From Clostridia bacterium (GTDB taxonomy: Bacteria; Bacillota; Clostridia; Oscillospirales; CAG-272), in assembly GCA_017462485.1 (NCBI GenBank), contig JAFTRA010000010.1:1-34980 (forward strand): DNA of 34,980 bases, read 5' to 3'. The translations under genes and the position numbers were made by a program. The notes under the pieces are model-generated. The model was not told the DNA's origin, made no database searches, and worked only from the letters and a program-made list of their open reading frames with translations. Below are positions 14,087-21,049 of the stretch, one piece after another. Position 1 is the stretch's first letter; every line of letters starts with the position of its first letter.

Positions 14087-14115
14087 TTGACATTTCAGCC
14101 GCTTTATGATATATT
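14087..14115 (+). promoter_or_regulatory. Promoter of the glycosyltransferase gene
   Basis: TTGACA (14087-14092), a 17-bp spacer and TATATT (14110-14115). Predicted leader of about 105 nt to ATG 14228. Confidence 0.75.
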
Positions 14116-14227
14116 TAAAATAAAGATATACACGTAGGCGCGGAGAAACAACACAAAGCTCGCACTGAAGCCTAAATTTTCAGCTTTTTTGTACTTATCC
14201 CTCTTGCCTAAGAAAAGGAATTCTATT

Positions 14228-15457
14228 ATGAAGCTTTCCGTCGTTATATGCCTATACAATACTGACGAAAAATACTTTGAAAATTGCCTTAAATCCGTAA
14301 GACGCAGCACGCTCGCTGCCGACGATTACGAGATACTCGTTATAAACGACGGCTCGGATAAGGACTACTCGCGGCTTTTTGAAAAATATTCACCAAGAGT
14401 TATAAGAACCGAAAACAGAGGCATTTTCAAAGCAAGACTTCTCGGTATAAGAGAAGCGCTCGGAGATTATATCGCTTTTGTTGACAGCGACGACACGGTC
14501 AGTATAAATTATCATATGCCGATGCTTAAATACGCTCTCGAAAACGGTACGGATATTGTTTTCAACGACTGGGCGTTCCACACCGATAGAACAAGATATT
14601 GCTGTATGGCGGACTCCACGCTTTCGAGAGATTTTTCGGTGTCGGGTGATGCGGTTCTTCTTGAATTCGCAAGGCAAGGCGGCAGAGAGCACGCATATTT
14701 CGTGCTTTGGAACAAGCTGTTCAAAGGAGAAATTCTAAAAAAATCGGCAGAATTTCTTTGGAGCACTGCCGAGGAGGTCGGCAAGTATAATTACTCCGAG
14801 GACGCTCTTATCAACTTTTTCGCCTTCAAGGGAAGCAAAAGCACTGCAAATATTCACACGGGCTACTACTTTTACAGAAAGCACGAGGCTCAAAGCATAA
14901 ATGTTATCAGTGAGGAATCGCTTGCAAGTAAAATAAAGCTTATGAGCAAGACCTTGGATATAATGCTATCGAATATCGGCGAAAACGCATATGCAGACGA
15001 AATAAGCGAGTCTATAAAAAAATGGAAAGGACTTATGTCAAGGGCGCATTATTCGCACGCAAAAGCAAACAAATATTATCATTTGTTCGATTTTATTAAG
15101 GAAAGTTATCACGTAGATAAGCTTTGCCGCTCAAAATTCAAGGATAGCAGCGCTTACTCAAAAAACAGAGTCCTGCCTATGAATTTTGAGAAGATAGACG
15201 AAGCTCTTCTTCGGGTATGGGAGAGCGGTGAGATATCAGACAGTAGCGCTCTTACATACGCTTACACCGCGAAATTTCTCGATTATATGAGAGCAATTAA
15301 TAAAGAAATAAAGCTTTCACCGAGTGGCGCGGTGATACCTAAGCCAAAATTTAAGACGGTAGATAAAATACTTATGAATGATTTCGTATATACCGCCGGG
15401 CTGATTTTCTTCAAGAAAGGCTCTAAAATAAGAGAGTTCCTCAAAAGACACATATAA
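14228..15457 (+). CDS. Family 2 glycosyltransferase
   Basis: The 409-residue protein has a GT-A fold domain in its first ~220 residues: LSVVICLYNTDEKYFENCLKS, the nucleotide-binding INDGSD, GIFKARLLGI, and the metal-binding DSDD in YIAFVDSDD. The remaining ~190 residues are helical and not assignable. Such enzymes add sugars to cell-wall or capsular polymers at the inner membrane face. ATG 14228 was chosen since AAGGAA precedes it and the GT2 core starts there; an upstream in-frame ATG at 14189 adds 13 unconserved residues. The ABC exporter genes follow behind their own promoter, so the link to polysaccharide export is by neighbourhood only. Confidence 0.85.
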   Translation: MKLSVVICLYNTDEKYFENCLKSVRRSTLAADDYEILVINDGSDKDYSRLFEKYSPRVIRTENRGIFKARLLGIREALGDYIAFVDSDDTVSINYHMPMLKYALENGTDIVFNDWAFHTDRTRYCCMADSTLSRDFSVSGDAVLLEFARQGGREHAYFVLWNKLFKGEILKKSAEFLWSTAEEVGKYNYSEDALINFFAFKGSKSTANIHTGYYFYRKHEAQSINVISEESLASKIKLMSKTLDIMLSNIGENAYADEISESIKKWKGLMSRAHYSHAKANKYYHLFDFIKESYHVDKLCRSKFKDSSAYSKNRVLPMNFEKIDEALLRVWESGEISDSSALTYAYTAKFLDYMRAINKEIKLSPSGAVIPKPKFKTVDKILMNDFVYTAGLIFFKKGSKIREFLKRHI

Positions 15458-15558
15458 GTTGTTGCTTTCGAGGCAGGCATCTTACAGTTTGATTAAAAGC
15501 AGAACGCAACCGATATTTCTCAAACAAGAAAATATTGAACTCTATAACTTTTTTTACA

Positions 15559-15587
15559 TTGACTTTTTATTTTGCCTGTGCTAAAAT
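15559..15587 (+). promoter_or_regulatory. Promoter of the polysaccharide ABC exporter
   Basis: TTGACT (15559-15564), a 17-bp spacer and TAAAAT (15582-15587), 32 bp before ATG 15620. Confidence 0.75.
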
Positions 15588-15619
15588 ATTTATCGGTATT
15601 TAAATATATGGAGAAGCTG

Positions 15620-16411
15620 ATGAAAGAAAGTAAACTCAGGTCACTTATTACGAAGTGCAAGAAATACGGATTCCTTTTTACAGAGCTTGTAAAACGCGAC
15701 TTTAAGAAAAAATACAAAAGAACTTATCTTGGTATGCTTTGGAGCATTTTATCGCCGCTTTTAACACTTTTGGTTATGCGCGTCGTTTTCGGGCAGTTTT
15801 TTGGCAAGGCAGTTGAGCATTACATTATTTATCTCTTCTGCGGCAATATCATTTTCAGTTACTTTTCAGATGCCACGAGCGGCGGAATGGGCTCGCTTTT
15901 AGCAAATGCCGATATCTTTACGAAAATTAATATCCCTAAATATCTTTTTCTCTTCTCAAGAAACATCTCTTCTCTTATAAACTTCGGACTTACGTTTGCG
16001 GTATTTCTTATTTTCTGCATTATCGACGGCATTACGTTTACGTTTGCGTTCTTCCTTCTCATAATACCGATAGTATGTCTTATCTTCTTCAATATCGGAG
16101 CGGGACTCGTGCTTTCAGCACTTTTCGTCCTCTTCCGAGACCTGCAATATCTATGGAGCGTTTTTACTACTCTGCTTATGTACGCCTCCGCAATTTTCTA
16201 CACGGTTGACGGGTACTCACCCTTAATGCAAAGACTTTTCCTTTGCAATCCCATTTACGTTTATATAAAATATTTCAGAATCATAGTAATAGACAACGCG
16301 ATTCCCTCTATCCAGTTCAACCTTCTAGCTATAGGATACGCTGCTCTGGCCTTTGTCATCGGAATCTTCGTTTATAAGAAGCTTAACCACAAATTCCTCT
16401 ATTACGTCTGA
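15620..16411 (+). CDS. ABC-2 polysaccharide/teichoic-acid exporter permease (TagG/Wzm-like)
   Basis: The 263-residue protein has a basic amphipathic N-terminus (VKRDFKKKYKRTYLGMLWSI, with the conserved YLG-LW motif of TagG/RfbA/Wzm). Six hydrophobic segments follow, ending with the FRDLQYLW and NPIYVYIKYFR motifs typical of polysaccharide ABC-2 permeases. It would form the membrane channel with the ATPase encoded 74 bp downstream. I chose ATG 15620 because GGAGAAG lies just upstream. The longer start at 15572 would overlap the promoter -10 box, and the ATG at 15608 lacks a ribosome site. Confidence 0.9.
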   Translation: MKESKLRSLITKCKKYGFLFTELVKRDFKKKYKRTYLGMLWSILSPLLTLLVMRVVFGQFFGKAVEHYIIYLFCGNIIFSYFSDATSGGMGSLLANADIFTKINIPKYLFLFSRNISSLINFGLTFAVFLIFCIIDGITFTFAFFLLIIPIVCLIFFNIGAGLVLSALFVLFRDLQYLWSVFTTLLMYASAIFYTVDGYSPLMQRLFLCNPIYVYIKYFRIIVIDNAIPSIQFNLLAIGYAALAFVIGIFVYKKLNHKFLYYV

Positions 16412-16485
16412 TTTAGCGTTATAAAGATTGATTTTTATGAAAAAGTCATCTTAATTCCCGAGTAGCCAACAAATCAAGGAGTACT

Positions 16486-17250
16486 ATGGAACAAATTAAA
16501 GAGAACAGTGAGCCGATAATATCTCTTGAAAACGTATCTATAAGATACTTCACGGGGGATTTTAAGGAAATCGGAATCAAAGAATTTTTAATAAGAAAAT
16601 TAACGGGAAACTATAAAATCCGTGAATTTTATGCTGACAAAAATATCACCTTTTCGATAAACCGCGGCGATATGCTCGGCATTATCGGCACGAACGGGGC
16701 AGGAAAATCCACTCTGCTTAAGGCAATCGCGGGAATAATGGTTCCGACGGAGGGCACGGTAAGGGTCAGTGGAAAAATCGCCGCTCTTCTCGAGCTTGCT
16801 TCCGGCTTTGACGACGAACTAACCGTTAGGGAGAACACCTATCTTCGCGGCGCTATGCTTGGTTATACGAAAAGATTTATGAACGATACGTACGAAAGTA
16901 TAATTGATTTTGCGGGACTTCGCGAGCATCAGGACAGAGCGTTCAAGCATCTGTCATCCGGTATGAAATCCCGTCTCGCCTTCTCTATCGCGTCACTAGT
17001 GAATCCCGATATTCTCATACTCGACGAGGTGCTTGCGGTAGGTGACGGAGCATTCAGAGAAAAGAGCGAAGCAAAGATGAAATCCATCATCGGAGGCGGC
17101 GCAACGACGATTCTCGTATCACATTCTATTCCGCAGGTACGCTCTATGTGCAATAAAATTCTTTGGCTTGACCACGGAAGTCAAATAGCGTTCGGAGATG
17201 ACGTTCAGGGAATTTGCGACGCTTATGAGAATTTTTTGAAAACAACGTAA
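16486..17250 (+). CDS. Polysaccharide/teichoic-acid exporter ATPase (TagH/Wzt-like)
   Basis: The 254-residue ATPase has the TagH/Wzt-type N-terminus (ENVSIRY..., then the insertion with IGIKEFLIRKL). It also has Walker A GTNGAGKST, a Q-loop-equivalent region, signature LSSGMKSRLAFSIA, Walker B ILILDEVLAVGD and the H-loop VSHSI. It lacks a long C-terminal carbohydrate-binding extension, so substrate selection may rest on the permease or another protein. It pairs with the upstream permease. AAGGAG precedes ATG 16486, and a strong terminator closes the unit. Whether it exports teichoic acid, O-antigen-like glycan or capsule is not decidable from this window. Confidence 0.9.
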   Translation: MEQIKENSEPIISLENVSIRYFTGDFKEIGIKEFLIRKLTGNYKIREFYADKNITFSINRGDMLGIIGTNGAGKSTLLKAIAGIMVPTEGTVRVSGKIAALLELASGFDDELTVRENTYLRGAMLGYTKRFMNDTYESIIDFAGLREHQDRAFKHLSSGMKSRLAFSIASLVNPDILILDEVLAVGDGAFREKSEAKMKSIIGGGATTILVSHSIPQVRSMCNKILWLDHGSQIAFGDDVQGICDAYENFLKTT

Positions 17251-17268
17251 ATTTTCGCTTTGTATAGC

Positions 17269-17300
17269 AAAAAGGTCTGCTCAAATCGAGCAGACCTTTT
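17269..17300 (+). terminator. Intrinsic terminator of the exporter operon
   Basis: AAAAGGTCTGCTC (17270-17282) pairs perfectly with GAGCAGACCTTTT (17288-17300). It is symmetric enough to serve the convergent apt-like gene too. Confidence 0.88.
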
Positions 17301-17329
17301 ATATTTCTTTTATGAGACCGTATTGGTAT

Positions 17330-17881
17330 TTAGATAGGATTTCCGTTACCGTCAAAGAGCGGAAGCTTTTCGAGATATATAATATCATCACGGGTAGTAG
17401 CATCACCCTCGGCAAGTATGGTCATCTTTCCGACTATCTCTCCGCCCGCAAGACGAACGAGATTTTCAAGAGATTCAAGCGAGCCGCCAGTGCTTATAAC
17501 GTCATCAACGATAAGCACACGCTTTCCGTGCATAAAAGCGGCATCCTCGCCGTCTATGTAAAGAGTCTGCTTTGCCGAGGTCGTTATAGACTGAGTCTCG
17601 CAGGCAACAACGTCCTTCATATAAAGCTTTATGGATTTTCTCGCAAGCACGTAACGGTTTTTGCCAGAAAGAGAGCACATTGCGTGAACAAGCGGAATTC
17701 CCTTAGATTCGGCAGTTATCATAACATCATGCTCGGGAGCCTTCTCGTAAAGAGCCTTGGCGCACTTCTCGGTAAGCTCAACGTCTCCAAAGAGGACAAA
17801 TGCTCCTATATAAAGATTCTCTCCTATCGGGCAAAGAGGAAGGTCTCTCTCGATACCCGCTACTTTAAGTCTATATTTCAT
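17330..17881 (-). CDS. Purine-type phosphoribosyltransferase (Apt-like)
   Basis: The 183-residue type I phosphoribosyltransferase carries the PRPP-binding loop VLIVDDVISTGGS (about 122-134), the PPi-loop region AESKGIPLVHAM, and RKSIKLYMKD, as in adenine/xanthine phosphoribosyltransferases. It would convert a purine base plus PRPP to the nucleotide in the cytosol. The fit is closest to the adenine phosphoribosyltransferase group, but base specificity is not proven. AAGGGG precedes ATG 17881, and a consensus-like promoter lies 42 bp upstream. Confidence 0.82.
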   Translation of the reverse strand: MKYRLKVAGIERDLPLCPIGENLYIGAFVLFGDVELTEKCAKALYEKAPEHDVMITAESKGIPLVHAMCSLSGKNRYVLARKSIKLYMKDVVACETQSITTSAKQTLYIDGEDAAFMHGKRVLIVDDVISTGGSLESLENLVRLAGGEIVGKMTILAEGDATTRDDIIYLEKLPLFDGNGNPI

Positions 17882-17922
17882 AACGTACCCCTTTATTGAA
17901 TTTTATTTTTCAGACCAAGTAT

Positions 17923-17951
17923 ATTATACATCAGGTGAAAATATTTTTCAA
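17923..17951 (-). promoter_or_regulatory. Promoter of the phosphoribosyltransferase gene
   Basis: On the minus strand TTGAAA (17951-17946), a 17-bp spacer and TATAAT (17928-17923). Confidence 0.82.
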
Positions 17952-18043
17952 GACCTATGACTCTTTATTTTGAAAAATTTACGGAGACAGTGCATTTATG
18001 TGAAAACGAATTTTCTCTCTAATCCATTTGTCCGCGGTGCACG

Positions 18044-18080
18044 AGAGGGTAGCTCAAGTTTTAAACTTGGTCTACCCTCT
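18044..18080 (-). terminator. Long hairpin downstream of the SleB-like gene
   Basis: AGAGGGTAG (18044-18052) pairs with CTACCCTCT (18072-18080). A perfect inner stem CAAGTTT-T-AAACTTG (18055-18069) is separated by 2-nt internal mismatches. There is no T tract on either strand, so termination is uncertain; 3'-end protection is possible. Confidence 0.45.
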
Positions 18081-18094
18081 TCACGTCACTTACA

Positions 18095-18991
18095 TCAATA
18101 AAAGAAATAGTGATTCGATATGGAAAAGGCATACGGGCGATTCTTATATATCCACGATGAAGTCGATTTATTCGGCTCCATAAAGAAAAGTATTTTATCC
18201 GAAACGCTCACACCCTCAAGACAGATTTTTGCCGCAAGAACCGAGTTGTACGACGGAACTCTGTAAATGCTTCCGTCGATAATAGGACTGAACTGAACGC
18301 CGTACTTCTTATCAAATATAACGCCGTATATGGTGTTAGGATAATCCTTATGTCTTACACGGTTAAGGACTACGTTACCAACCGCAACCTGACCGAGCAG
18401 CGGCTCCCCCTGACTTTCCGCGCTGATTATACGTGATAACCAATAAAGGTTGTCCTTATTATAGTAATAATCTGCGTGTATAAGCGGCCTCACCGTTCCC
18501 GAAAGCACAACCTCACGGGTAGGTAACCACTTAACGCCAAGCGAAAGAGCCTTTGCCATACTTCTCACGGGTACGTACATACGATTATCCGAAAGTATAA
18601 CCGACGGAGCGTAGGACATAATGGGACGCTCGTTTGCGTAAAGAATATACGCGCCCTCAGAGATGCTTACCGAAAGGCCAGACATCGTTATATACGCAGT
18701 TCTGGTCTTATCATTAAAAGCAACGCTGGCGCCCGCAAGAGTTGATACCGCTCGAAGCGGTATGTAGGTCGTGTCGTTTATAAGATATGCTTTTTCATTT
18801 ATGTACTTATCGCCAAGATAGAGATTTACCGAGGGGAGATTGTTTACGTTCTTATCCTTTATAGGAGTGAAATATTCAAGCTCGTTTCGGTCAACGTTAA
18901 TAGACACCGCATTCGCAGAAAAGGACGCAAAGCCAAAAAAGACGATAAGGCATATAAGAAAAGATGCTCCTATTTTTTTCGCTCTCTTCAT
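18095..18991 (-). CDS. SleB/CwlJ-type cell-wall hydrolase with copper-amine-oxidase-N repeats
   Basis: The 298-residue protein starts with a signal peptide (MKRAKKIGASFLICLIVFFG..., cleavage likely after SANA). Two repeats of the copper-amine-oxidase-N fold follow, a common clostridial surface module (TTYIPLRAVSTLAGASVAFN and MYVPVRSMAKALSLGVKW). The C-terminal SleB-type hydrolase domain begins YWLSRIISAESQGEP, with the presumed catalytic Glu in ISAES, then GQVAVGNVVLNRV and QFSPIIDG. SleB-type enzymes are lytic transglycosylases that degrade spore cortex or peptidoglycan. I chose ATG 18991 (AAAGGAG upstream, signal peptide start) over the extended frame to 19123. The leader of about 170 nt contains a second strong GGAGG motif. 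Confidence 0.88.
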   Translation of the reverse strand: MKRAKKIGASFLICLIVFFGFASFSANAVSINVDRNELEYFTPIKDKNVNNLPSVNLYLGDKYINEKAYLINDTTYIPLRAVSTLAGASVAFNDKTRTAYITMSGLSVSISEGAYILYANERPIMSYAPSVILSDNRMYVPVRSMAKALSLGVKWLPTREVVLSGTVRPLIHADYYYNKDNLYWLSRIISAESQGEPLLGQVAVGNVVLNRVRHKDYPNTIYGVIFDKKYGVQFSPIIDGSIYRVPSYNSVLAAKICLEGVSVSDKILFFMEPNKSTSSWIYKNRPYAFSISNHYFFY

Positions 18992-19168
18992 TTTTTCTCC
19001 TTTCTTATTAAATTTTAAAATAACCTGCCGACTCACCTCCTTCGTTTTATATCCGATAGATAATCGGGAATGATAAAGCGAGACTTCACCCGATACGTTC
19101 GGTACGCTGTCCCGAAAAATCAAGAATGTGTCAAAAGTGATTTACCAAACCAATTAACCTATGTAAAA

Positions 19169-19197
19169 ATTATACACTTTTTTCAAGAGATAGTCAA
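19169..19197 (-). promoter_or_regulatory. Promoter of the SleB-like gene
   Basis: On the minus strand TTGACT (19197-19192), a 17-bp spacer and TATAAT (19174-19169), giving a leader of about 170 nt. A vegetative-type promoter suggests a role outside strict late sporulation. From 19198 to 19352 I see only AT-rich sequence. Confidence 0.75.
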
Positions 19198-19352
19198 CGC
19201 AAAGTATATGGAAATATAGGAAAAATTAAGTATTTGATAACTATTATTTACATTTTTTCGTTTTGTGCAGCTTTTTATTAAAACAAATTTTCTCGTTTGT
19301 TTCGCTTTTATGACAACAAGCAAAAAAAGAATTTTAGAGTTAAAAAACTCTA

Positions 19353-19381
19353 TTGACTTTCATATGAAAAAATGATATAAT
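19353..19381 (+). promoter_or_regulatory. Promoter of the marR-type gene
   Basis: TTGACT (19353-19358), a 17-bp spacer and TATAAT (19376-19381). The palindrome at 19386-19404 covers the predicted start site. Confidence 0.85.
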
Positions 19382-19385
19382 CATT

Positions 19386-19404
19386 TTGTTGTTTAAAACA
19401 ACAA
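19386..19404. promoter_or_regulatory. Probable MarR autoregulatory operator
   Basis: TTGTTGTTT-A-AAACAACAA is a perfect palindrome with 9-bp arms, placed 5 bp after the -10 box. Position and symmetry fit binding by a dimeric MarR protein encoded 105 bp downstream. Confidence 0.65.
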
Positions 19405-19509
19405 TTTTTATTTTTCCCTAACGCCATCATATATGGCAGCAAAAAATATAAAAAATCAAGGCACTTACCCGAATTAATATTATCCTCGACACGAAAGGAC
19501 GAATGCAAA

Positions 19510-19971
19510 TTGGTTGCCAGATTCGAAAAATTCTCATACTTGATTTCTGAATTATCAAAGCTTTTACATAAGCTTGAAGCTGAGGTTCTTGAGCCGCTCG
19601 GACTTAAAGGTCCTCACGCAATTTATATTCTGACAATAGCAAAGTACAAGGACGGAATTACGGCTTCAGAGCTTTCAAAGGCTTGTTCGAGAGACAAGGC
19701 GGACGTTTCCAGAGCAATAAGCGCCCTTGTTTCAAGCGGACTTGCCGAAAAAAGCATTAGAGAAAACGCTAAATATAAAGCCGAGATATCGCTTACCGAA
19801 GAGGGATACAAGGTTGCGAAGAGCCTTTCCGAGACCGCAAAGAATGCCGTTGAATTCGCAAGCCGCGGAGTATCCGACTGCGACCGAAGTGTTTTCTATG
19901 AAACGCTCGAGGCTATCTTTAATAATATGAAAAGAATGAGCGAGCTTGGAGTTCCCTCCGACGCTGATTAA
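19510..19971 (+). CDS. MarR-family transcriptional regulator
   Basis: The 153-residue protein has the MarR winged helix: helices around LKGPHAIYILTIA, the recognition unit ITASELSKACSRDKADVSRAISAL, and the wing GLAEKSIRENAKYKAEISLTEEG. Terminal helices form the dimer interface. The start is TTG at 19510, with AAAGGA upstream; no in-frame ATG is available nearby, and the protein start fits the family. It has its own promoter, a palindromic operator and a structured terminator. FakB-FakA lie next downstream behind the terminator. Because FabT, a MarR protein, controls fatty-acid genes in Firmicutes, a lipid-related role is a reasonable but unproven guess. Confidence 0.87.
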   Translation: MVARFEKFSYLISELSKLLHKLEAEVLEPLGLKGPHAIYILTIAKYKDGITASELSKACSRDKADVSRAISALVSSGLAEKSIRENAKYKAEISLTEEGYKVAKSLSETAKNAVEFASRGVSDCDRSVFYETLEAIFNNMKRMSELGVPSDAD

Positions 19972-19988
19972 TTTTTCCAAAACAGGTC

Positions 19989-20062
19989 ATACTTAAAGTG
20001 GACAGATACGAGACTCACCGTATGAGTTACCGTTTCCCCGCTTTAAGTATTTTTTATTTTTT
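19989..20062 (+). terminator. Terminator with a structured loop after marR
   Basis: ATACTTAAAG (19989-19998) pairs with CTTTAAGTAT (20041-20050), then GG/CC. A second hairpin ACTCA-CCGTA-TGAGT lies inside the loop, and a T run follows to 20062. It is larger than most intrinsic terminators. Confidence 0.75.
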
Positions 20063-20164
20063 CATAAGGAAAGTCTCACAGATAATATTAAATCGAACGA
20101 ATACGAAGTTCTCATCATAAGACAGATAAGCCATATACATAAATTTCGAAAGGCGGATATACTT

Positions 20165-21028
20165 ATGAGAGATTACGTGATTTTTACCGACTCGGGCTCG
20201 GATATCAGCCCCGAGGCGCTTCGACGGTGGGGAGTCGTTTCCTTGCCGCTTTCATTTAAATTCTCCGACTCGGATAAGCAGTATCTTGACGGGGAGCTTT
20301 CATCCGGCGTTTTTTATAAGCAGCTACGCGAGGGTAAGATTTCAAAAACAGCCGCGGTAAACTGCGAAGCGTTCAGGGAAAAATTCATAAAAACACTCGA
20401 TGGCGGAAAAGACGTTTTATACCTTGGTTTTTCCTCTGCGTTAAGCTCAACCTTCAATTCGGCAAGGCTTGCTGCGGAAAAAATTTCAAAGGAAGGTTAT
20501 ACGGGAGAAATCGTTACGGTAGATACTCGCTCGGCTTCGGCGGGACTCGGACTGATAGTTTATCTCACAGCAAGAAAAAAGGCAGAGGGACTGAATTTGC
20601 ACGACGCCGCCGCATATGCGAGGGGGCTTATAAAAAGCCTATGCCACTGGTTCACGGTTGACGACCTTACGCACTTAAAAAGAGGTGGCAGGATATCTCC
20701 GAGCGCTGCCTTTTTAGGCAATATTCTGTCTATAAAGCCCATTCTTTATATGGATAACGGCGGACACTTGAAAAGCCATTCAAAAGCACGCGGCAGGCGT
20801 GCGGCACTAGAGGCACTCATATCAAAATACGGAGAGTTAGCAGAGAAGAAAAACAGCACGGATATATTTATCTCGCACGCTGACTGTGAAAAGGACGCAA
20901 AGCTGCTTTCTAAAATGCTAAGTGAAAAATACGGAGCGTCTGTAAAGGAGATTTTCAACATCGGTTCTGTCATAGGCTCTCATGCGGGAGCAGGTACGAT
21001 TGCCATTTTCTTTTTAGGCAAGCGATGA
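20165..21028 (+). CDS. fakB: DegV-family fatty acid-binding protein (FakB)
   Basis: The 287-residue DegV protein has the N-terminal TDSGSDISPEAL motif and the ligand-head-group motif SSALSSTFNSARLAAE. It also has DTRSASAGLGLIV, HLKRGGRIS, and the C-terminal IGSVIGSHAGAGTIAIFF, which completes the carboxylate site. FakB proteins hold a free fatty acid in a buried tunnel and present it to FakA for phosphorylation in the cytosol. The fakA gene follows after 21 bp in the same direction, which supports this role strongly. Acyl-chain preference cannot be read from the sequence. Confidence 0.92.
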   Translation: MRDYVIFTDSGSDISPEALRRWGVVSLPLSFKFSDSDKQYLDGELSSGVFYKQLREGKISKTAAVNCEAFREKFIKTLDGGKDVLYLGFSSALSSTFNSARLAAEKISKEGYTGEIVTVDTRSASAGLGLIVYLTARKKAEGLNLHDAAAYARGLIKSLCHWFTVDDLTHLKRGGRISPSAAFLGNILSIKPILYMDNGGHLKSHSKARGRRAALEALISKYGELAEKKNSTDIFISHADCEKDAKLLSKMLSEKYGASVKEIFNIGSVIGSHAGAGTIAIFFLGKR

Positions 21029-21049
21029 ATTTATCTTGTTAGGAGTATT

